The notes under the pieces: generated by a model
Told to the model about the DNA's origin: nothing
The model's database searches: none
Seen by the model: the letters and a program-made list of their open reading frames with translations, nothing else
Shown here: positions 20,215-27,972 of the stretch, piece by piece
Layout: every line of letters begins with the position of its first letter
Position numbering within the stretch: the stretch's first letter is position 1
Program-made: the position numbers and the translations under genes
Assembly: GCA_023023105.1 (NCBI GenBank)
Contig: CP083824.1
Coordinates: 3,658,001-3,722,000 of the forward strand
Reading direction: 5' to 3'
DNA from: Enterobacter ludwigii
Lineage (GTDB): Bacteria; Pseudomonadota; Gammaproteobacteria; Enterobacterales; Enterobacteriaceae
DNA length: 64,000 bases

Positions 20215-21138
20215 TCACGCCACCAGCAAGGAGACGAACGCTAAAAATGCGAAACCAAAACCGGCCCAGGTGATGCGCGATGTCGCGACAAAGCGCAGAC
20301 GCGCCATGCTGTTTTCAAACAGGGCAATCACCAACACGCCGACCAGAAGTTTGAGCGCCGCAACGACCACGGCCAGCACCAGACCACTCACCGAGAAATG
20401 CGTCATCTGCCCCCACGGGAAGAAGACACCGACAAACATCTGCAGCACCACCAGCTGTTTGAGGCTGATGCCCCACTTCAGTACCGCAAAGCCATAGCCG
20501 CTGTACTCCGTCAGCGGCCCTTCCTGCAGCTCCTGCTCCGCTTCCGCGAGGTCAAATGGCAGTTTGCCCATCTCAATAAAGGTGGCAAACGCGCAGGCAC
20601 ACAGCGCCAGAACCAGCGGAATGGAACGGGCCAACGGCCAGTGATAAACGGTGTTAGTGATAAAACTGATGTGGGTAGAGTCTGCAACCTGCGCCGCCAC
20701 CCAGAGCCCCAGCAGCAGGATCGGCTCGACGAGCACGCCGAGCATCGCCTCACGGCTGGCGCCAAGACCGGTAAACGGACTCCCCGTGTCCAGGCCCGCA
20801 ATCGCAAAGAAGAAACGGGCGATGGCGAAGAGATAGATAAGCGTGATCAAATCACCCAGTACCGGCAACGGTGAACCCACCGTCACCACCGGCAGCGCGG
20901 TGGCGATGGTGAGCATCACGCCCACCATCACAAACGGTGTCAGGCGGAAAACCCAGCCTGCAGCATCCGGGGCCACGCTCTGGCGAGTGAGCAATTTGAA
21001 GAGATCGCGGTACTCCTGCAGCACGCCAGGCCCGCGACGGTTATGCATCCGGGCGCGCGCCACGCGGCTCACCCCGGAAAGCAGCGGCGCAATGGCGAAT
21101 AACACCAGCGCCTGAAGTAGTGCCAGTAACAAACTCAT
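20215..21138 (-). CDS. hycD: Formate hydrogenlyase membrane subunit HycD
   Basis: NuoH-like membrane protein of 307 residues that anchors the hydrogenase 3 soluble arm. About eight hydrophobic helices are visible, with loop motifs RRGPGVLQEYRDLFKLL and EMGKLPFDLAEAEQELQEG that are typical of the NuoH family. Its start lies one base after the hycC stop codon and hycE follows after 15 bases. Confidence 0.95.
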   Translation of the reverse strand: MSLLLALLQALVLFAIAPLLSGVSRVARARMHNRRGPGVLQEYRDLFKLLTRQSVAPDAAGWVFRLTPFVMVGVMLTIATALPVVTVGSPLPVLGDLITLIYLFAIARFFFAIAGLDTGSPFTGLGASREAMLGVLVEPILLLGLWVAAQVADSTHISFITNTVYHWPLARSIPLVLALCACAFATFIEMGKLPFDLAEAEQELQEGPLTEYSGYGFAVLKWGISLKQLVVLQMFVGVFFPWGQMTHFSVSGLVLAVVVAALKLLVGVLVIALFENSMARLRFVATSRITWAGFGFAFLAFVSLLVA

Positions 21139-21139
21139 G

Positions 21140-22954
21140 TCAGGCTCCTCGTGAAATCACAATCACTACCAGCACCGCCAGCTCGATAACGGCCAGACGG
21201 CGGAACAGCGCAGGCACAGCAGCGCTCTGCCAGCCAGGGATCCAGGCCACCGGGTTCAACCAGTGGCGCAGCTTCAGCACGGCAGCAAAGTTCTCTTTCA
21301 CCGGCATGGCAAAGCCGTGGGCGGTGATCACCATTGATTGTTCATGTTCATAACCGCAGGCCCACGCCGCACCGCGCGAGCGGGAGGCAAGTCGGTCGCG
21401 TTTGAAGAACAGCATCAGAATGAATGGCAGCAGCGGCGCGGCAATCAGCAGCAGCGCAATCATCGGCTGAGAGACGGTGGTATTCGCGACGGTCAGCGGC
21501 AGCGGAATAGCGCTTCCCAGCAGCGGCAGCAGCCACGGTGCGGCCACGCCGCCCGCGATGCAGCACAGCGCCAGCGCAACCACGCTCCCCCCCATCAACA
21601 CCGGTGCACAGCAGGCGTTTTCAGCTTCGCGGGTGCGCGGCGCGCCGAGGAAGGTGACGCCGTAGACTTTCGCCATACACATCACCGCCAGCGCCCCGGT
21701 AATCGCCAGCCCGACCGCCAGAAGCGGCCCCAGCAGACGGGCGATAAACGCTTCGCTCTGGCCGAGCGCGAAGAAGGACTGATAGATCACCCACTCCCCG
21801 GCAAAGCCGTTGAGCGGCGGCAGCGCCGCCATCGCCATCAGACCGACCAGCATCGCCAGTGAAATCACGGGCATCTTTTTGCCAATGCCGCCAAGCTTTT
21901 CGATATCGCGATGGCTAGTGCGGAACCAGACGCTCCCCGCCCCCAGGAACAGCGTGCTTTTAAACAGGCTATGGTTAATCAGGTGATAGAGACCGCCGAT
22001 AAAACCGGCGGCAATCAGCGCCGGTTGATTGAGCGCTAACCCGGTCACGCCCGCGCCAATACCGAGCAGGATGATGCCGATATTTTCCAGCGTGTGGTAC
22101 GCCAGAAGACGCTGGATATTATGCTCCATCAGGGCGTACAGACCGCCGACGAACGCCGTGATCATCCCGGCGATCAGCAGCACGACGCCCCACCACAGCG
22201 GCGGCTGGCCGCCGGTCAGCGTAATTGCCAAAATGCCGAACAGACCGACCTTCATCACCACCACAGAAAACAGCGCGGCAGCAGGTGCGGAGGCATTCGC
22301 ATGCGCCTGCGGCACCCAGCCGTGCAGCGGGATGATCCCGGCGAGCAGGCCAAAGCCAATCACGCCCAGCAGCCAGACGTCATTCCCCAGCGGATGGCCG
22401 TTGAGTGCCGAGAAGTCCAGCGTGCCGAAGCGCTGCCACACCAGCCAGCAGGCCAGCGCCAGCAGCAGCGTCCCGAGACGGCCCAGCGCAAACCACAGTT
22501 TGCCGGAGGCGCTGCAGCCCGTCAGGAAGACACCACACAACGCCATGATTTCCGCCATCACCACCAGCGCCCCGAGGTTACTGGCAATAACGGTACAGAC
22601 CGCCGTTGCCAGCAGCAGGTTAATCAGCAGGCCGTTGGCTTTAATATTCTGATGGCGGTGCCAGTCAATATTGAACAGACTGATAAACAGACCGCACAGG
22701 CCAAACGTCACCAGCCAGATGGCATTTAGCGGCGTAATCTCCACGGTGTGGCGAATCAGCGGCATCACGGCCTCTACGGATTGACCACCGAGCAGGACGA
22801 CACCGCCCGCCGCCAGCGTCATCAGGCTACCGACCGCCCCGCCGATTCCGGCGATCCAGCCGCTCAGGGTTTTATGCAAAGAGAAGATCAGCGCCAGTAC
22901 TGCGGCGGCGGTAAAGTACGCCACGGCGCTGTTGATCATGGTTATGGCGTTCAT
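21140..22954 (-). CDS. hycC: Formate hydrogenlyase membrane subunit HycC
   Basis: NuoL/M-like antiporter-type membrane subunit of 604 residues (E. coli 608) with about fourteen to sixteen hydrophobic helices. Family signatures include HGWVPQAHANASAPAAA and LLAYHTLENIGIILLG with charged residues buried in helices, and INHSLFKSTLFLGAGSV. It forms the membrane arm with HycD. It overlaps hycB by four bases. Confidence 0.95.
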   Translation of the reverse strand: MNAITMINSAVAYFTAAAVLALIFSLHKTLSGWIAGIGGAVGSLMTLAAGGVVLLGGQSVEAVMPLIRHTVEITPLNAIWLVTFGLCGLFISLFNIDWHRHQNIKANGLLINLLLATAVCTVIASNLGALVVMAEIMALCGVFLTGCSASGKLWFALGRLGTLLLALACWLVWQRFGTLDFSALNGHPLGNDVWLLGVIGFGLLAGIIPLHGWVPQAHANASAPAAALFSVVVMKVGLFGILAITLTGGQPPLWWGVVLLIAGMITAFVGGLYALMEHNIQRLLAYHTLENIGIILLGIGAGVTGLALNQPALIAAGFIGGLYHLINHSLFKSTLFLGAGSVWFRTSHRDIEKLGGIGKKMPVISLAMLVGLMAMAALPPLNGFAGEWVIYQSFFALGQSEAFIARLLGPLLAVGLAITGALAVMCMAKVYGVTFLGAPRTREAENACCAPVLMGGSVVALALCCIAGGVAAPWLLPLLGSAIPLPLTVANTTVSQPMIALLLIAAPLLPFILMLFFKRDRLASRSRGAAWACGYEHEQSMVITAHGFAMPVKENFAAVLKLRHWLNPVAWIPGWQSAAVPALFRRLAVIELAVLVVIVISRGA

Positions 22955-23559
22955 TTCGCCTCCTCATTAAGCGCCTGCAGAAGCGAAAGATCGCCAAAAT
23001 CGCTATTGATGGTCAGCTCACGTTTACGCTTGCTGGTGCGGGCGATATCGCGGATGTTAACCAGAATCAGCGCTTTGGTCGGGCAGGTGCGTACGCACGC
23101 TGGACCTTGCTCATCAAAGCTGCACAGGTCGCATTTCACCGCGACGGCACGAATGCCGGGGACCCAGTCAAGCAGCGTACTTACCTTCGCGGGGGCCGGG
23201 GGCGCAGGAGGGGCTTTCGGCGTGTTGGCATTAGCCGGAATATGCAGCGGGCGGCTGCCGGAAAATTCAATCGCGCCGAACGGGCAGGCAATGCCGCACA
23301 GCTTGCAGCTCACGCACAGGCTTTCGTTCAGCTGGACAGCGCCATCAACGCGAGTGATGGCATTCACAGGGCAAACACCCGCGCAAGGGGCATCTTCACA
23401 GTGATGACAGAGCTGCGGGGCAGACTCTTTTTCATTACGCATGATGTGCAGACGCGGCATGGACTGCAACCCATGCAGGCGATGCGTTTCCGAACACGCC
23501 GCCTCACAGGTTCGACAGCCAATACAGACCGTCGAGTCAGCAATTACAAAACGGTTCAC
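22951..23559 (-). CDS. hycB: Formate hydrogenlyase ferredoxin subunit HycB
   Basis: Small electron-carrying subunit linking formate dehydrogenase H to hydrogenase 3. The protein has 202 residues with four [4Fe-4S] motifs (CIGCRTCEAAC, CHHCEDAPCAGVCP, CVSCKLCGIACP, CDLCSFDEQGPACVRTCP). A proline/alanine-rich linker (TPKAPPAPPAPAK) at about residues 115-130 is also present in E. coli HycB. First structural gene after hycA; the 70-base hycA-hycB gap holds a TGTCGA palindrome. Confidence 0.95.
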   Translation of the reverse strand: MNRFVIADSTVCIGCRTCEAACSETHRLHGLQSMPRLHIMRNEKESAPQLCHHCEDAPCAGVCPVNAITRVDGAVQLNESLCVSCKLCGIACPFGAIEFSGSRPLHIPANANTPKAPPAPPAPAKVSTLLDWVPGIRAVAVKCDLCSFDEQGPACVRTCPTKALILVNIRDIARTSKRKRELTINSDFGDLSLLQALNEEAK

Positions 23560-23603
23560 CGGGTTATCCTCTGGTGATAGTCATTTTTGACGAAAAACTG
23601 TCT

Positions 23604-23621
23604 TGTCGACATTTCTCGACA
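23604..23621. promoter_or_regulatory. TGTCGA-N6-TCGACA palindrome between hycA and hycB
   Basis: A perfect 6-6-6 inverted repeat with CATTTC in the centre. In E. coli FhlA also binds between hycA and hycB. The same TGTCGAC and CATTTC elements recur upstream of hycA/hypA, which supports an FhlA site. Assignment is inferred. Confidence 0.6.
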
Positions 23622-23629
23622 CGTAAGAG

Positions 23630-24094
23630 TCAGGCCACATTCGCTGAGGCATGCCCATCCATCAACTGCGCCAGATTGACCGGGAGATCGTGTTCAACGG
23701 CGGCGTATAAACCGTCATAAACTGGCGCAATTTTTTCCAGATAGTGCTCCAGCACCTGCTGGCGATCGCGGTTACTGACGTGACCATCCACCATGCCGTC
23801 TGCCATCAGCTGTGCCTTCGCAATACACTGTTTTTCACCATCTTTTGTCTCGAGGTAGTACTCGATGGTGTGGCTGTTGAAGTTATCCGCCAGGGTAACG
23901 TTGATGGTGAAATGGCCGAAGAGGACAAAGCGCATATCACCTTGTGCCGCGCAGCTCATTGCGTGGTGAAGACGTGCTTTCGACAGGGTGATGCCCTGAA
24001 CCAGAGAGTTGCAGTACAGGTGCCACTGGTCCTGTAATTGCTGATGGCGCTGCGCGATGTAATCCGCTTTTTCGCTGATTTCCCAAATAGTCAT
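23630..24094 (-). CDS. hycA: Formate hydrogenlyase regulatory protein HycA
   Basis: Negative regulator that antagonises FhlA-dependent transcription in E. coli. The protein has 154 residues (E. coli 153), beginning MTIWEISEKADYIAQRH. It has no recognisable DNA-binding motif. First gene of the hyc operon, divergent from hypA. The start codon follows a poor ribosome binding site (GGATACC). A sigma-54 promoter lies 37 bases upstream. Confidence 0.94.
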   Translation of the reverse strand: MTIWEISEKADYIAQRHQQLQDQWHLYCNSLVQGITLSKARLHHAMSCAAQGDMRFVLFGHFTINVTLADNFNSHTIEYYLETKDGEKQCIAKAQLMADGMVDGHVSNRDRQQVLEHYLEKIAPVYDGLYAAVEHDLPVNLAQLMDGHASANVA

Positions 24095-24130
24095 AAAAGG
24101 TATCCGGTTAATGGAGATAGCGGCTGTTAA

Positions 24131-24145
24131 GCAGATTCCATGCCA
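24131..24145 (-). promoter_or_regulatory. Sigma-54 promoter of the hyc operon
   Basis: Minus strand reads TGGCAT, GGAAT, CTGC, with GG and GC exactly ten bases apart, as sigma-54 requires. It lies 37 bases upstream of hycA, the expected place. Confidence 0.88.
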
Positions 24146-24203
24146 GTTTTTATTGTGTTGATTTTAAATGATTTTCAACAAGAGACACCTGTCAACTCCG
24201 CGG

Positions 24204-24224
24204 TGTCGACGTGTCATTTCGACA
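24204..24224. promoter_or_regulatory. Probable FhlA binding region between the divergent hyc and hyp promoters
   Basis: TGTCGA and TCGACA half-sites lie nine bases apart with CATTTC between them; further half-sites (CTGTCAA at 24189, TTGACATCG at 24229) flank the element. It lies between the two sigma-54 promoters and could serve both. The activator is inferred from position and from the E. coli system. Confidence 0.65.
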
Positions 24225-24259
24225 GCGTTGACATCGTCACCCCTTAACAAAAATCAAGC

Positions 24260-24274
24260 TGGCATTGTTATTGC
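24260..24274 (+). promoter_or_regulatory. Sigma-54 promoter of the hyp operon
   Basis: TGGCAT, TGTTA, TTGC is a consensus sigma-54 element with correct GG-GC spacing. It lies about 30 bases before the hypA start, with the expected transcription start near 24286. Confidence 0.9.
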
Positions 24275-24304
24275 ATTACCGGGGCAATTCATTGAGGAGG
24301 CGTC

Positions 24305-24655
24305 ATGCACGAAATCACCCTCTGCCAGCGGGCTCTGGAACTTATCGAACAGCAGGCAGTGCAAAACCACGCGAAACGCGTCACCGGTGTCTGGCTGAAA
24401 GTCGGGGCATTTTCCTGTGTCGAGACCAGCGCCCTGACCTTCTGTTTTGAGCTGGTATGCCGCGGCACGCTGGCGGAAGGCTGCGAACTCCATATTGAAG
24501 AGCAGCAGGCAGAGTGCTGGTGTGAACAGTGTCAGCAGTACGTCACCCTGCTTTCATCGAAGGTTCAGCGCTGTCCGCAATGCCAGAGTGCCGGGCTGCG
24601 CATCGTGGCGGATGACGGCATGCAGATCCAACGACTCGAAATCGAGAAGGAGTAA
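24305..24655 (+). CDS. hypA: Hydrogenase nickel-insertion protein HypA
   Basis: Metallochaperone that delivers Ni2+ to the hydrogenase 3 large subunit together with HypB. The protein has 116 residues. Nickel binding is expected at the N-terminal MHEITL (His2), and the zinc site is seen as CWCEQCQQY and CPQCQSAG. A GAGGAGG ribosome binding site precedes the start. hypB starts three bases after the stop. Confidence 0.96.
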   Translation: MHEITLCQRALELIEQQAVQNHAKRVTGVWLKVGAFSCVETSALTFCFELVCRGTLAEGCELHIEEQQAECWCEQCQQYVTLLSSKVQRCPQCQSAGLRIVADDGMQIQRLEIEKE

Positions 24656-24658
24656 ATT

Positions 24659-25522
24659 ATGTGTAGCACCTGCGGTTGCGGCGAAGGCAACCTGTATATT
24701 GAAGGGGATGAACATCGTCCTCACTCCGCGTTTCGCTCCGCGCCCTTTTCACCCGCCCCACGCCCTGCATCGGCATTAACCGGTATCATTTTCACTCCTC
24801 AACAATCTGACGCGGGTGATCTGCATTACGGCCACGGCGAAGCGGGGACGCATGCGCCGGGCATCAGCCAGCGCCAGATGCTGGAAGTCGAAATTAACGT
24901 GCTGGACAAAAATAACCAGATCGCCGCCCGCAACCGCGCACGCTTTGCTACCCGCAAACAGCTGGTGCTGAATCTGGTCTCCAGCCCCGGGTCCGGCAAA
25001 ACCACGCTGTTGACTGAGACCCTCAAACGCCTGAACGAGCGTGTCTCCTGTGCGGTAATCGAAGGCGATCAGCAGACGGTTAACGACGCCGCCCGTATTC
25101 GCGAAACCGGCACGCCTGCCATTCAGGTCAATACAGGCAAAGGCTGCCACCTGGATGCGCAGATGATTGCCGACGCTACCCCGCGTCTGCCACTGGCAGA
25201 TAACGGCATCCTGTTTATTGAAAACGTCGGCAACCTGGTTTGCCCGGCGAGCTTTGACCTCGGTGAACGGCATAAAGTGGCCGTGCTTTCGGTGACCGAA
25301 GGCGAAGACAAGCCGCTGAAATACCCGCATATGTTTGCCGCCGCGTCCATCATGCTGCTGAACAAGGTTGACCTGCTGCCATACCTGAATTTTGACGTGG
25401 ATAAGTGCCTGGCGTATGCCCGTGAAGTCAACCCGGACATTAACATCCTGCTGGTGTCCGCCACGCGCGGCGACGGTATGGAAAGCTGGTTGAACTGGCT
25501 GGAGAGCGAACGATGTGCATAG
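24659..25522 (+). CDS. hypB: Hydrogenase nickel-incorporation GTPase HypB
   Basis: GTPase that drives nickel transfer to hydrogenase. The protein has 287 residues. The N-terminal [15 protein letters not shown] holds the E. coli-type high-affinity nickel-binding cysteines. There is a modest histidine-bearing linker ([14 protein letters not shown]), then the G domain with P-loop [16 protein letters not shown] and NKVDLLPY. Its end overlaps hypC by ten bases. Confidence 0.96.
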   Translation: MCSTCGCGEGNLYIEGDEHRPHSAFRSAPFSPAPRPASALTGIIFTPQQSDAGDLHYGHGEAGTHAPGISQRQMLEVEINVLDKNNQIAARNRARFATRKQLVLNLVSSPGSGKTTLLTETLKRLNERVSCAVIEGDQQTVNDAARIRETGTPAIQVNTGKGCHLDAQMIADATPRLPLADNGILFIENVGNLVCPASFDLGERHKVAVLSVTEGEDKPLKYPHMFAAASIMLLNKVDLLPYLNFDVDKCLAYAREVNPDINILLVSATRGDGMESWLNWLESERCA

Positions 25523-25785
25523 GCGTACCGGGACAAATTCACGCCATTGACGGGAATCAGGCCAGAGTGGATGTGTGTGGATTATTACGCGATGTAGACC
25601 TGACGCTGGTCGGCAGTGTTGATGAAACTGGCGCTTCACGCCTCGGCCAGTGGGTGCTGGTGCACGTGGGGTTTGCCATGAGCGTGATTAACGAAGCGGA
25701 AGCGCGCGACACGCTCGATGCGCTGCAAAATATGTTCGACGTAGAGCCTGACGTGGGCGCTCTGCTGTACGGCGAGGAGCGATAG
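25513..25785 (+). CDS. hypC: Hydrogenase maturation chaperone HypC
   Basis: Small chaperone that binds HypD and the HycE precursor, carrying the Fe(CN)2CO moiety through its N-terminal cysteine. The protein has 90 residues, starting MCIGVPGQI with the essential Cys2. The conserved histidine segment is [13 protein letters not shown]. It overlaps hypB at the start, and hypD begins three bases after its stop. Confidence 0.96.
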   Translation: MCIGVPGQIHAIDGNQARVDVCGLLRDVDLTLVGSVDETGASRLGQWVLVHVGFAMSVINEAEARDTLDALQNMFDVEPDVGALLYGEER

Positions 25786-25788
25786 CAG

Positions 25789-26910
25789 ATGCGTTACGTT
25801 GATGAATACCGCGCGCCAGAACAAGTGATGCAGCTTATCGAACACCTGAAAACGCGAGCAGCCCTGCTGGACTACAGCGCAGCAAAACCGCTGCGCATTA
25901 TGGAAGTGTGCGGTGGGCATACCCATGCCATCTTCAAATTTGGTCTCGACCAGCTTCTGCCAGAGAACATCGAGTTTATTCACGGCCCTGGCTGTCCGGT
26001 GTGTGTTCTGCCAATGGGACGAATCGACAGCTGTATCGAAATCGCCAGCCAGCCCGACGTCATTTTTTGCACCTTTGGCGACGCGATGCGTGTGCCAGGG
26101 AAAAATGGTTCACTATTGCAGGCTAAAGCGCGCGGAGCGGACATCCGGATCGTCTACTCTCCGATGGATGCCCTGACGCTGGCAGCGGATAATCCCACCC
26201 GTAAAATCGTGTTTTTCGGTCTCGGTTTTGAAACCACCATGCCGGCCACGGCAATCACGCTACAGCAGGCCAGATCCCGCAACATCAAGAACTTTTTCTT
26301 TTTCTGCCAGCACATTACGCTCATCCCCACGCTGCGTAGCCTGCTGGAAGAACCGGGTAACGGCATTGACGCTTTTCTGGCACCGGGCCATGTCAGCATG
26401 GTCATCGGTACAGACGCCTACGGTTTTATTGCTGAACAGTACAACCGTCCATTAGTGGTGGCTGGTTTCGAACCTCTTGATCTACTGCAAGGCGTGACCA
26501 TGCTGGTTGAGCAGAAAATAGCAGCCCTGAGTACGGTGGAAAATCAGTACCGCCGCGTCGTGCCCGACGCAGGCAATACACGCGCTCAGCAAGCCATTGC
26601 GGAGGTGTTTAGCGTCGAAGGCGACAGTGAATGGCGCGGCCTGGGACTGATTGCCGAATCCGGCGTGCGTCTGACGCCTGCGTATCAATCATTCGATGCT
26701 GAAGCGCATTTCCATCCGCAACCACAACAGGTTTGCGACGATCCCCGGTCTCGCTGCGGCGAGGTCCTCACGGGCAAGTGCAAACCTCATCAATGCCCGT
26801 TATTTGGCAACACCTGTAACCCGCAAACGGCGTTTGGCGCGCTGATGGTCTCCTCAGAAGGAGCGTGTGCCGCGTGGTATCAGTATCGCAATCAGGAGTG
26901 TGAAGCATGA
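25789..26910 (+). CDS. hypD: Hydrogenase Fe-ligand assembly protein HypD
   Basis: Iron-sulfur protein on which Fe(CN)2CO is assembled with HypC and HypE. The protein has 373 residues. Conserved motifs are MEVCGGHTHAIFKFG, HGPGCPVCVLP, the redox-active FGLGFETTMPAT, and a C-terminal cluster site (CKPHQCPLFGNTCNP). It overlaps hypE by four bases. Confidence 0.96.
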   Translation: MRYVDEYRAPEQVMQLIEHLKTRAALLDYSAAKPLRIMEVCGGHTHAIFKFGLDQLLPENIEFIHGPGCPVCVLPMGRIDSCIEIASQPDVIFCTFGDAMRVPGKNGSLLQAKARGADIRIVYSPMDALTLAADNPTRKIVFFGLGFETTMPATAITLQQARSRNIKNFFFFCQHITLIPTLRSLLEEPGNGIDAFLAPGHVSMVIGTDAYGFIAEQYNRPLVVAGFEPLDLLQGVTMLVEQKIAALSTVENQYRRVVPDAGNTRAQQAIAEVFSVEGDSEWRGLGLIAESGVRLTPAYQSFDAEAHFHPQPQQVCDDPRSRCGEVLTGKCKPHQCPLFGNTCNPQTAFGALMVSSEGACAAWYQYRNQECEA

Positions 26911-27917
26911 GCACGGTGGAAATGGCGCATGGCAGCGGTGGACAGGCAATGCAGCAGCTGATTAGCAGGCTGTTTATGGAGGCTTTTAACAACCCCTGGC
27001 TCGCTGAGCAGGAAGACCAGGCGCGTATTGATCTGGCAACCCTCACCGCGCAAGGCGACAGGCTGGCGTTCTCCACCGACAGCTATGTGATTGACCCGCT
27101 GTTCTTCCCGGGCGGCGATATCGGCAAGCTCGCCGTCTGCGGCACGGCAAACGACGTCGCCGTCAGCGGTGCCGTTCCGCGCTACCTCTCCTGCGGGTTT
27201 ATCCTCGAAGAGGGATTGCCGATGGAGACGCTCACAGCAGTGGTCAACAGTATGGCGCAGACCGCTCGCGAGGCGGGGATTGCCATCGTCACAGGTGATA
27301 CCAAAGTGGTGCAGCGCGGCGCAGCCGACAAGCTGTTCATCAACACCGCCGGCATGGGGGCGATCCCTGCCAATATTCACTGGGGGGCACAACAGCTTAA
27401 CGTCGGCGACGTGCTTCTCGTAACAGGAACGCTGGGCTGTCATGGAGCGACTATCCTTAACCTGCGCGAAGGTTTAGGGCTGGATGGCGAACTGCGCAGC
27501 GACTGCGCGGTGCTCACCCCGCTTATTCAGACACTGCGTACCATTCCGGGCGTAAAAGCCCTTCGCGACGCCACCCGTGGCGGCGTGAATGCCGTGGTAC
27601 ATGAGTTCGCGGCAAGCTGCGGGTGGGGTATTGAACTTAGCGAGCGAAGTCTGCCTGTTAAACCTGCCGTTCGCGGCCTGTGTGAATTATTGGGCCTTGA
27701 TCCACTCAATTTTGCCAACGAAGGCAAGCTGGTGATCGGCGTTGAACGCCACGTCGCTGACGTGGTACTGAACATGCTGCATGCGCATCCTTTAGGGAAA
27801 GAAGCCGCCATTATTGGTGAAGTGGTTGAGCGCAAAGGGGTGCGCCTGACCGGGATTTTCGGCGTGAAACGTACGCTGGATCTGCCGCACGCTGAACCTT
27901 TACCCCGTATTTGCTAG
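26907..27917 (+). CDS. hypE: Carbamoyl dehydratase HypE
   Basis: ATP-dependent enzyme that dehydrates the carbamoyl group received from HypF to a thiocyanate on its C-terminal cysteine. The protein has 336 residues of the PurM/AIR-synthase fold. The glycine-rich N-terminus HGSGGQAMQQL and ATP-site residues in VTGDTKVVQRG are visible. The C-terminus ends in PLPRIC, with the acceptor cysteine intact. Last hyp gene, 55 bases before fhlA. Confidence 0.96.
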   Translation: MSTVEMAHGSGGQAMQQLISRLFMEAFNNPWLAEQEDQARIDLATLTAQGDRLAFSTDSYVIDPLFFPGGDIGKLAVCGTANDVAVSGAVPRYLSCGFILEEGLPMETLTAVVNSMAQTAREAGIAIVTGDTKVVQRGAADKLFINTAGMGAIPANIHWGAQQLNVGDVLLVTGTLGCHGATILNLREGLGLDGELRSDCAVLTPLIQTLRTIPGVKALRDATRGGVNAVVHEFAASCGWGIELSERSLPVKPAVRGLCELLGLDPLNFANEGKLVIGVERHVADVVLNMLHAHPLGKEAAIIGEVVERKGVRLTGIFGVKRTLDLPHAEPLPRIC

Positions 27918-27972
27918 GCCGCGCCATAAGCGGCCAGCGTGGAATTTTTGCTCGTTTCTACTGGAAAGCACT

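Noticed and set aside
24178..24260. FNR sites in the hyc-hyp intergenic region
   Set aside because: TTGAT and ATCAA halves occur but not in the right spacing together.
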